Assembly: GCA_018105865.1 (NCBI GenBank)
Contig: CM030852.1
Coordinates: 14,591,945 to 14,655,944 of the forward strand
Direction of reading: 5' to 3'
DNA from: Metaphire vulgaris
Lineage: Eukaryota > Annelida > Clitellata > Crassiclitellata > Megascolecidae
Length of the DNA: 64,000 bases
The notes beneath the pieces were generated by a model. It was not told where the DNA came from, did not search any database, and worked only from the letters and a program-made list of their open reading frames with translations. Positions 19,801 to 31,800 of this stretch are shown one piece after another. The translations under genes were made by a program, and so were the position numbers. Every line of letters starts with the position of its first letter. Within the stretch, counting starts at the first letter, position 1.

Positions 19801-22800
19801 TATGCATTTGATGTTAGTATTTGCCTAAAACTTATTACAATTTAAAGATATGTTTATTGCCAAAATCTAGATATTGAAACATTAGCCAAAATGTCTTTAT
19901 AATTTTATAGAGTATACCAGGTCCTCATTATATGGTTAAAATGTCTAATTACATCGCTCATCTATGCATCTATGCATAGATAGATTTACTATTTACTGAT
20001 ATATTCTGTTCCTGCAATTGCTGACATCAAATTACAGCTGAAGAAGGCATTACAAATGAATTTCTCAGTGAAAAAGTTATAAAATTCAGATTCCTGGTTT
20101 ACCTGGCAAAGTAATGTTTATTGTGACACTTTTGCTGAATTTGCGATCATTGATGGAGTTGTTGGCTACGCATCTGTATGAACCAGACGCTCTCACTGCT
20201 ATTGTTTGTTGTGTCATGGAAATCGGTATTAGACACTGATCGTACCAGGCATAGGAAGGATTTGGTAAGCCATCAGCTGTGCAGGTCGTAGTGGCTTCTG
20301 TAGCATTGCTTGTCGTAACCTCTGTAGCATTGCTTGTCGTAACCTCTGTAGCATTGCTTGTCGTAACCTCTGTAGCATTGACTTCTGAAACACCCTCTGT
20401 TAAAAATAAAAATAAAATCCATGCATTAGTTTTCCTAATGCTGCGAGAGCTTAGAGAAATGCTAGCTATTTAATGTGGCATTTTCGAAGAACTTTATCTA
20501 AAAGGCACTATAGAGTTCAATGATCGATAAATAAACGAAGAAAATATAGGGAAAAAACACTTTTGGTTCGATATCAAAGATTGAAGATTGAGTTTATCTG
20601 GCATTCGCATGACCAAAAAAGGGAGAGCGGACTTTGAAATTATGTAATGGCAGCAAAATGAATTTTATCAACTCTAATCTTATGTAGAAATACACAGTTC
20701 GGTATTAGAGTGTATTAGCAAAGGACAAACCAGCGATCGAGCAAAGTGGAAGTCTTGGTTAAGGATCTCTATGGTTTCATTATTATCATCCAACTCTTGT
20801 GAGATTGTAATATCAACACATTTACGTGCATGCGATGCAGTCAAAGCTTCATGACAATTGACATAATGCGTTTGCTTGGATCATTTCAGTGCGTATATTA
20901 TATTTAGCAGTTCGATTTTTGTCGTGTTTGAACAGTCATTTTCACAAATATGTAGGCCTACAATGTCGAGTATGCTTTAAAAGTGTTTGAACAATAAGTA
21001 TAGAAAAATAACATAGAAAATGACTTACTACATTTCTCCATTGTGAATGCACTGTCATCGTTTAGCTTGTACGTTACAGTGACTGTCTCGATAGTATTAT
21101 TAACTGAACAAATGTATTCTCCTCCGAATTCCGCTGTAATACGTGTTCCGTGAACAGTCTCATTACGAATTACGTCCAACCAGTGAACATCATGTGGAGG
21201 AGGATATGCGTACGGATGACATTCGAGGATTTTTGCCTCACAAATGCTAGATTCATTGTAAGACGTCACAGTGATGCTGGACTGATTCAGTATATTGTCT
21301 GCAAAACAAAAAAGACATTATATGAAGTCAGACGATTCTGCCTATTCATCAATATTGCGTTCCGTTGACAACTTCTTTCCGAAGTACGTTCAACCAGTGA
21401 ATGTCATGCGGAGGTGGATAGGCATTGGGATAAAACTCTAGTATGTTTGCCTCACAAATGCCAGATTCAATATAGGACGTTTCAGTGAAGAAGAACCGAT
21501 TCAAAAGGTTCTCTACAAAGCAGAAATCTATAGAATATTTTTAATTGATACTAAATTGTGTTTTATTGTATTACGTTGTTACAGATATCAGGCAAAGCGT
21601 GCTAAGAAACATTTCGAAATGCGCATGCACTTATAATGCACCGATCCATGTTTACAAATGCTGATCTTCCGTTAACTTCCAACAGGATGAAACTGCTCAT
21701 GAAGGTCTGAATTTGGAGATGGTGCGTTATAAAGTGTGCAGCAAACGACAGGTTTGAGTCAAAGGTCAGTTACATGCGATGAAAATCCGCAGAGGTTGTG
21801 AAATTCTACCCCAAATGAGGTAATTGTTTTGATAAGATAGAATTAATAACAAATCATTTCGACGCTCTTATATTCTCGACCCCAACCTGCCATGCACATT
21901 AGTACAGTTGATAAGCCGTATTATTGTTCATTTTGTGGATAAAAGCATGACATTTTGAACATTGACACTTCTTATAATTTAGTAACATTCTGTCCAGAGG
22001 CATTCGAATAAACTTAAGAGTAGGGGTACCCCTAATGGTAGGAGAATGGGTACCGCTAGGGGTAGAGGTACCCTTAAGGGTAGTGGTACCCATAGGGCTA
22101 GGGGTAGGGGTACCCCTTGGATTAGGGTAGGGAAATCAAAAGTGCTAGCCATTCACACGTCTGCCAATACCATTCTCTGTAGTTTTATATCAAAAGTGCT
22201 TGGCATTCAGAATTTTGCCTGTGGTATTCTCTAATGTTTAAATTGGACATTTTTAAGAACATTTTTAAACTACAGAGAATGGTATTGGCAGACGTATGAA
22301 TGGCTAGCACTTTTTACAGAGAAGTGAAGAGCACCTGCTAATCAAGTTTTTTCAGAAATTAGGCCACTATCTCTTGTAGATCAAAAGTGCTTGGCATTCA
22401 GAATTTTGCCTGTGGTATTCTCTAATGCGTAAATTGGACAGTTTAAAGGACATTTTTAAACTACAGAGAATGGTATTGGCAGACGTGAATGGCTAGCACT
22501 TTTTACAGAGAAGTGAAGAGCACCTGCTAATCAAGTTTTTTCAGAAATTAGGCCACTATCTCTTGTAGATCAAATGTGCTTGGCATTCAGAATTTTGCCT
22601 GTGGTATTCTCTAATGCGTAAATTGGACAGTTTAAAGGACATTTTTAAACTACAGAGAATGGTATTGGCAGACGTGTGAATGGCTAGCACTTTTTACAGA
22701 GAAGTGAAGAGCACCTGCTAATCAAGTTTTTTCAAAAATTAGGCCACTATCTCTTGTAGATCAAATGTGCTTGGCATTCAGAATTTTGCCTGTGATATTC

Positions 22801-25800
22801 TCTAATGCGTAAATTGAACATTTCAAAGGACATTTTTAATCTACAGAGAATGGTATTGGGAACATTACTCATGGGGATGAACAATTGTGCCGGTTTTCAT
22901 CACAATCTGAGATGGTGACGTCCGATTTTATTCAAAAGCGTTTTGATTTAATGCGGAATTACCCTTTTCGTATTTTAGTTTCGGAGTAAAAGCGACATGA
23001 AATGATAATATTCATATCTGTACACTCTATAAGCGCAATATTATTATTATTAGTACTTAGTATTGTTTATTTGGCACTGTATCGATTGTCATTTGTCTAC
23101 GTACTGCAGATCAAGCGGAATTTTTTTTATAAATTATCAAGAAAATTTATGGTGCCAAATTGCATGGTAAAAGATAACAAAAACTTGTGCATCCTTTGGG
23201 GAAATTGTTCAGGGCCATGTACCCTATAACTGTGCCAAGTGGCATGCTTTTATCCAGAAGTGAACGATTCTTGGCTTTTATGGGCTTTAGCCACTGAACT
23301 ACATGGCCAAGAAAAGGAAAGGGCCATGGAGGAGCACTTCTCCACCATTTTAGTTTCCGCTATATTGCTAATCATCACGTTCTTCAATGCTTTTCTCTCT
23401 TACCGGTTCCACTATAATTGAATTATTCATAATCCAGGTAGAGATTGATCTTGAACTGGGAGCACAAGTTTTAATGATCAGACAATTGTCACTGGAATAT
23501 TCCGATCGTTAAACTTAGATTTATATTTACAATCATCTGTTTATACTAACATGAAGTGTTTATCTGTGGAGTTTCCCAATTGAACGTAAGGCTGGGTGCA
23601 CTCGACTCACAATTTGTCGGCTGACCTTTCGGTGGATTGAAGTAAAGAGTGCAGACATAAGATGGAACAGAGGGAATCGTAGCTGTTACTATGATATGGG
23701 ATGATGATGTCGTATTTGTCACAGTTTCTGAACTGGGAATAATGGTATTTGGATCTGATTTCAATGTCCATTTGAGAGAAGGATACAGAGGAGGGAGTGC
23801 AATTGATGATGGTGGTGATGGTGCAACTGGCAATGGTCCACTGTATTTGACTGTCAATTCAAAGAAGACACCATCTACGCAACCTTCTATGACTTCGGTG
23901 ACGTTGCTCGTAACAGTTGAACTCGTATCTGCAAAATAAGTGATCAGTAAAACGTTTATTTTAGACAAGACAAAATATAATTACAAGTGATATTACTGTG
24001 ATTGCTGGTGTCATAAGACGCGATTATATTATTGATTGTGTGAAGACTGTTCTACATTGGATGCCCTATATCCTGCTCGGGTTAAGTTTCATGTCTTGAG
24101 AGGAGTACTTTCTCTAATTCGAGCTGCCGATTGGATGGGGGCAGCCAGCCCCCTTGTAGTGAGAGGGTTAAACGACTGGTAAATAACGTTTAATATCGGC
24201 ATTCGCTCTTCACTTCAATTTTTCCTTAACTAGATATTTCCCAATATAATATCAGCAGCCATGAAACTAGCGATTAAGACACTGTCTAGACCTGATCGAG
24301 CGAAGTAATGGAAAATATCAAACAGAGTGAATATGATGCAGGCAATCTGTTGAATAGTCTCTGGCGCAAAAAGACAATGACTTCGACAAAATCTGGGGAA
24401 CTAAATTCAAGGCTATACATTGCACTGCAGCCATCCCAGCCAAGTCGCCTAAATTCAAGTATGCGTACCCGCAACGACGAGAATTGCCTGATACGTTGTA
24501 ACGCTAACACAGGCGTAATATCCTCCGAGCTGTAGATTAGCGTTGAATACGATTAAACTGCACACGGATGAACTGGGTTTTTCTGTTCTGAAATTTCCCA
24601 TAAACCCGGTGACGATGTTACAGCTGCTGTCTGTCATTAGAAATCCATTTGAACCTCCAGGGTCTCCATTTGGTGAAAAGACCCAGTCGATTCTCCCGCC
24701 ATCGTCGTTTGAACAGTTAAAGTAGGAACTCCCTCCAACACTGACCGCTAGATTCGTTGGCCTTTGCACAATTGCTCCTCGTGCGACTGTGAATAAAATT
24801 TATTTTAACTTCAGATTTTAATATTTCAAACCGACTCAGCCATTTTGAGAAACTTTATTCGTGACAAACACAGCATCAAACAGTAGGCTACGTAAACAGG
24901 AAACAAACACATCAAATCAACTGAACTAATAAAGTAGTTAACTAAACACACTTCACAGTAGGCTACAGCATAACAGCAACTCCATCGCTACCTGAAACTA
25001 TGACTGCCTGTCCCGCCAGTCTCTGGCCTCAGACAAATTCCAGCAATACAATCAGCAAAGAACAGCGACTTCTTTCCATATTTATTGACAACCAGACTTG
25101 TCGCCTTTTTTACAACAGCATGTACACCTTCCAAATCCGCCATTAATCTAATACAATCAACATTACTGCCTCATCTGTTTTAAAAATTTTACACACAACT
25201 ACTTGAATCAATCTGTCAAGAGCATTCGGAGTACTTTTGTTCGGACAGGTGACTTACATGCCATGCAATGCAATAGGTAGACAGTAGCTCTTTAGGCCTA
25301 CTAGGTTAACACATGTCAATTCAGACGCGACTATACAAACAGTTAAAAGTGCGAAAGAATTTTAGTCTAGCTTTTGAAATAGATAACCCGAAGTGCCGTC
25401 CCTTTTTCAGTGTCACTCCAAGATACCTAATCTCCTCCACAGATGGCAGGGCAGCACCATCCAGGACCAACGCAGCACAAGCAATATTACAAAGTGTCCT
25501 AATCCTCATGATCATGAAGGTCAAAACTTCATAAAAAAGATTGCTAACTACCAGTGGCGGTGTCGTATAAATTTATTTCCGCCATAAAATTATTTCCTGG
25601 GCGGAGCCTGCGGTTGCTAGGGAAATAAAATTATGTGGCATACGTATAAATTTATTTCCGTATAAATTTATTTCCGCCTATCAACATAATATCTAAAAAT
25701 AGCTTTAATCACTTTAATGCATACGGTTAGTAGCAGGCAATAAATTTATTTTCTACATATAACTATATAGCCTGCTATTGGTGGGGAAATAAAATTATAA

Positions 25801-28800
25801 CCGGTAATAAATTTATTTCCTATCTTCTGTCTATCTCTACCTGTGCATAGCATTGGTTGGAAATGAAATCATATCCTATGGATGATAATTTATTTCCTAC
25901 CTATCTACACATAACTATATAGCCTACTGATGGCAGGGAAATAACATTATAGCCGGTTATAAATTTATTTCCTAGTCTACGGTCTATCTATACCTGTATA
26001 TAGCATTGGTTGGAAATGAAATGATATCCCATGGGTAATAAATTTATTTCCTAGGAAATAAAATTATAACCGGTAATAAATTTATTTCTTATCTATCTCT
26101 ACCTGTGCATAGCATTGGTTGGAAATGAAATCATATCCTATGGATGATAATTTATTTCCTACCTATCTACACATAACTATATAGCCTACTGATGGCAGGG
26201 AAATAACATTATAGCCGGTTATAAATTTATTTCCTAGTCTACGGTCTATCTATACCTGTATATAGCATTGGTTGGAAATGAAATGATATCCCATGGGTAA
26301 TAAATTTATTTCCTAGGAAATAAAATTATAACCGGTAATAAATTTATTTCTTATCTATCTATACCTGAGTATATCATTGGTTGAAAATGAAATGATATCC
26401 CATGGGTAATAAATTTATTTCCTAGGAAATAAAATTATAACCGGTAATAAATTTATTTCCTATCTTCTGTCTATCTATACCTGTGCATAGCATTGGTTGG
26501 AAATGAAATCATATCCTATGGATGATAAATTTATTTCCTACCTATCTACACATAACTATATAGCCTACTGATGGCAGGGAAATAACATTATAGCCGGTTA
26601 TAACTTTATTTCCTAGTCTACGGTCTATCTATACCTGTATATAGCATTGGTTGGAAATGAAATGATATCCCATGGGTAATAAATTTATTTCCTAGGAAAT
26701 AAAATTATAACCGGTAATAAATTTATTTCTTATCTATCTATACCTGAGTATATCATTGGTTGGAAATGAAATGATATCCCATGGGTAATAAATTTATTTC
26801 CTATGAAATAAAATTATAACCGGTAATAAATTTATTTCCTATCTATCTATACCTGTGCATAGCATTGGTTGGAAATGAAATGATATCCCATGGGTAATCA
26901 ATTTATTTCCTAGGAAATAAAATTATAACCGGTAATAAATTTATTTCCTATCAATCTACACCTGTATATAGCATTGGTTGGAAATGATATCCTATGGGTA
27001 ATAAATTTATTTCCTAGGAAATAAAATTATAGCCGGTTATAAATTTGAAGCACTGGTCCATGCCTGGATTAGTACGAGGCTGGACTATTGTAATAGTCTC
27101 CTCTTCCAAATCACTGAAGCCCAATTAAAACGTCTCCAGGCGGTGCAGAACTCGGCGGCGAGACTGATCACAGGTACCAGACGAAATGAACACATTACAC
27201 CAATCTTGCGAGAACTGCACTGGCTTCCGGTCAGAAAGAGGATACACTACAAACTGATCTCTCTTGTCGACAAGTGCTTGCGAGGGGAATCTCCCGATTA
27301 TCTAATCCAGGATTGTAAACTTCTTTGCTCGACAAATCGGAGCAAACGCCTGCGGTCTGATGACACAAGGAAGCTTGTCTCCCACAGGACATCCACTAAA
27401 ATGGGAGACAGGTCGTTTAGGATCGCAGGACCAAACGTGTGGAACTCTCTTCCTCCAGACCTTCGTGATGCGTCTCCATCCCGTGTTGTCTTTCTATCTC
27501 AGCTAAAGACATATATGTTTGAGAGTGTTAGTTGACTGCAGCGGCGCTTTGGTGCCACAAAGGGCCTAGAAGTGTATTTATCTAATCTAATCTAATCTAT
27601 CTAAATTTATTTCCTAGTCTACTGTCTATCTATACCTGTCAATATCATTGGTTGGAAATGAAATAATATCCCATGGGTAAAAATTTTATTTCCTAGGAAA
27701 TAAAATTATAACCGGTTATAAATTTATTTCCTATCTATACCTGTGTATAGCATTGGTTGGAAATGAAATGATATCCTATGGGTAATAAATTTATTTCCTA
27801 GGAAATAAAATTATAGCCGGTTATAAATTTATTTCCTAGTCTACTGTTTATCTATACCTGTATATAGCATTGGTTGGAAATGAAGTGATATGCTATGGGT
27901 AATAAATTTATTTCCTAGGAAATAAAATTATAACCGGTAATAAATTCATTTCCTATCTATCTATACCTGTGTATAGCATTGGTTGGAATGAAAATCCTAT
28001 GGGTAATAAATTTATTTCCTACTTATCTATTTCATTGGCACTTGGCATTTTGGCGTTATCTTGATGGTATTAACTGAAAAACGGATTTCAATTTCCCACG
28101 AGAAAGCATAGTTGAAAAAATGCTTCAGTAGAGTAATATATAGTGAATACTATCCTTAGCAACAAGAGATGGCCTTCATTAAAGTGACGAGGAAGATACT
28201 ACCAACAGACGATAAAATGCGTTTCCGGATTAGAAATCTCAATAGGCCTATCAGTTTATCCTCTGTGTATAAGTCGACATTAAAAAGACGATTTATGACG
28301 AAGCGCCAGAGAAAACATGACATTTGTCGAAACAATTATTATCAGAACAACGATCATTAAATAAAGATCAGCTGTGCTAGAACAATGGCAAATCATTGGC
28401 ATATTTGAAGTGAAATGCATGGTTCAATTTTTAGTAGCATCCGCATTTGAAAATAAGTGTAAGCGGTCTGTTGTAGATTTATGACGAAGCGCCAGAGAAA
28501 ACATGACATTTGTCGAAACAATTATTATCAGAACAACGATCATTAAATAAAGACAGCTGTGCTAGAACAATGGCAAATCATTGGCATATTTGAAGTGAAA
28601 TGCATGATTCAATTTTTAGTAGCATCCGCATTTGAAAATAAGTGTAAGCGGTCTGTTGTAGATGATCAATATCGACTTAAACTGTTAAACATACTCAAGA
28701 CCACCCGTAATGAGTTTACCGGAAAATGCGATTCTTTTGCGATTGATAAGCCGCTGATTATATGCAGATACGATTAGACTTAGCAAGCAATAATGCTGAT

Positions 28801-31800
28801 AATGGCTATCTTATAATAATAACTATACGATTTCATATGAAGCATTGATTGGGAGGAAGTGAAGAAGAGGAGGCGAAGGGAAGAAAACCACAAAAGTACT
28901 TTTAAACACAATATTCAAGTAATGCTGGTGCTACATAATTCCAGTTCCTAATGAACAATACTAGCAACTACCATAAGCACCGACTAAGCCTAAATTCATC
29001 TTTGGAGTCGTCCATAAATTACGTCACGCGATTTTTGGCACTCCCTTACGTAACGCGACGTCACAAAACGTCGGACCTCCTAAAATATGACGTCACATGG
29101 GCCGACCTCCCCCCAGAATTTTCATCTTTCGAAAAGACTTGACAAGCAAGAAATGGCCATCCTTGTATTTTTTCCTCTCGAAAAACCATGACAAGCAAAA
29201 AAAGGTCATAATTGTATTTTTCCTCTCCAAAATCCCTTACAAGCAAAAAATGTCAAAGGTAATCACCTAAAACAAATTTGCGGGACGTCACATTTACGGA
29301 ACCCCCGTCCTCACACATCGTCACAAATGGCCGGACCCCTCCCCCTAACCGCGTGACGTAATTTATAGACGAGCCCTTAGTCTACTATATCTTACTCAAA
29401 AACCTAACCACAACAGAAGGCTATAAGCTTATATGCAGGGCCGTTTTATCTACTGGGCACAGTGGGCACTGTGCCCAAGGCCTACGACCTTTTCAGGAGC
29501 CTGCGAAAGTCAGATGTATATGGAGAACATGAAGGGAGTAAAAACTAGGCCATGGCAGAAATTGCAGTCTTGCAGATACAAATTTAATAACGTTTAACTC
29601 TAGCAGTCACAAACAGTATATCTATTAATATGAGCACTTGAGCAGAGTTACGATATGTAAACCTTTTGGGTCTTTTCATAAGCAAGCAAAGTCACTTATG
29701 ATGTCCTCAAATGTCATTTCCCGCATCGTCTTTTTCGAATGAAAGTAGTGCCAGGGAGGATAGTCATGTTTATCTTATCGTTGACCGAAGATAAGTTTTT
29801 ATAAGTTTCAGTTTGGAAAATGAACGTTCACCTTTACAACTTGTTCCAAAAATTGAAAGGTAGATTCGGAAAGCAATATTTACAGTTGGAAAACGTATCA
29901 CCATCCTATTCTTTATTTGAGCCATAGGCCAAGCATTTCAGCCACTCTTTTAATCTTGCCAAATATTTGTGAAAATAGAAGAAAGTCGTCAGTAATTGCC
30001 TCTTCCAGTACTGATGGATACACCATAATTAGTGCCCTGGCTTTAGAAACTGTTTCATCAGTTGACAGAAGAAAGTTGAACTAGATTTGAATTTTGACAT
30101 CGAAAACTGAGGAGGGTGCATTCCAAAATCATTATTAAACATGAAGTCATAAAATAATGCGAAAGTGTTTAACTTTAAAGTTTAATCCACAGTTGGTTGC
30201 GTAGTTGGCAACTTGGAGGTTTCAAGTTGAGGAGGGCCTACGATTATGAGAGTGCCCAGGGCCTACGAAGACTTTCAACCGGCCCTGCTTATATGTGTAT
30301 ATGGTTAGGACATGATTTTCTTTCCAACCAATGCTACATGATGCAGGTATAGATAGATAGGAAATAAATTTATAACCGGCTATAATTGTATTTCCTAGGA
30401 AATAAATTTATTACCCATAGGATATCATTTCCAACCAATGCTATAAACAGGTATAGATGGACCGTAGACTAGGAAATAAATTTATAACCGGCTATAATTT
30501 TATTTCCTAGGAAATAAATTTATAACCTAGGAAATAAATTTATAACCGGCTATAAGTTTATTTCCTAGGAAATAAATTTATTACCCATAGAATATCATTT
30601 CCAACCAATGCTATAAACAGGTATAGATAGACCGTAGACTAGGAAATAAATTTATAACTGGCTATAATTTTATTTCCTAGGAAATAAATTTATTACCCAT
30701 AGGATATCACTTCCAACCAATGCTATAAACAGGTATAGATAGACAGTAGACTAGGAAATAAATTTATAACCGGCTATAATTTTATTTCCTAGGAAATAAA
30801 TTTATAACCTAGGAAATAAATTTATAACCGGCTATAATTTTATTTCCTAGGAAATAAATTTATTACCCATAGAATATCATTTCCAACCAATGCTATAAAC
30901 AAGTATAGATAGACAGTAGACTAGGAAATAAATTTATAACCGGCTATAATTTTATTTCCTAGGAAATAAATTTATTACCCATAGGTTATCATTTCCAACC
31001 AATGCTATACACAGGTATAGATAGACCGTAGACTAGGAAATAAATTTATAACCGACTATAATTTTATTTCCTAGGAAATAAATTTATTACCCATAGGATA
31101 TCATTTCCAACCAATGCTATAAACAGGTATAGATGGACTGTAGACTAGGAAATAAATTTATAACCGGCTATAATTTTATTTCCTAGGAAATAAATTTATA
31201 ACCTAGGAAATAAATTTATAACCGACTATAATTTCATTTCCTCACTATATAGTTATGTGTAGATAGGCAGAAAAGTTTAGACCTTAAAATCTTTCCAACT
31301 GATCTGGTATCGCTAAACAATTATATATATACAGTTAAGGCGCCCATAAAGTATATTTTTCCTCAATGGATAATGCAAATTTTCTACTTTTTACAGATAC
31401 CGTTAATAATTAACCTGTTCAATTTGTTCAAAATTGTTCAATTTGGGTTTTGTGCGCCATCGGCTGAAGCCCTGGGCATTATGATAATAATAATGTGATT
31501 TTAAGTGGTTTCTGAGGCTAAAAAACCTGTGTGTAAACCACTGATATGATTGTGGCACCGTAGAAGTTTATTGACAAACCAATGAATGCACAGTACGAGG
31601 ATGAGTAACAAAAAACCACTGCAGAACAATATAACAGTGAGCGTAATACAACATTTAACACCAAGTGATTATTGCAATTTCTATCTCATTAAATGTAAAC
31701 TTGAAGCTATTTTGTCAAATGGAAACTTGAAACTACTTTGTCAAAATCGCGATTGACCGCATTCGAAAACAAATGATGGATAGGACGACTGTGATTGACT

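Noticed and set aside
22190..22860. CRISPR-like array
   Set aside because: Repeat units are about 190 bp without unique short spacers, in a eukaryotic intron; it is a tandem repeat.
23002..23421. Two adjacent plus-strand ORFs with hydrophobic stretches
   Set aside because: No recognisable domain, AT-rich composition and no splice signals; more likely chance frames in intron DNA.
24460..24470. Recombination signal sequence next to the V-like exons
   Set aside because: I looked for CACAGTG with a spaced A-rich nonamer after V-like exons at 9642, 24469, 46494 and 56574. Each ends in an ordinary splice donor (GTAATA or GTACGC), and no joining-type motif is present.
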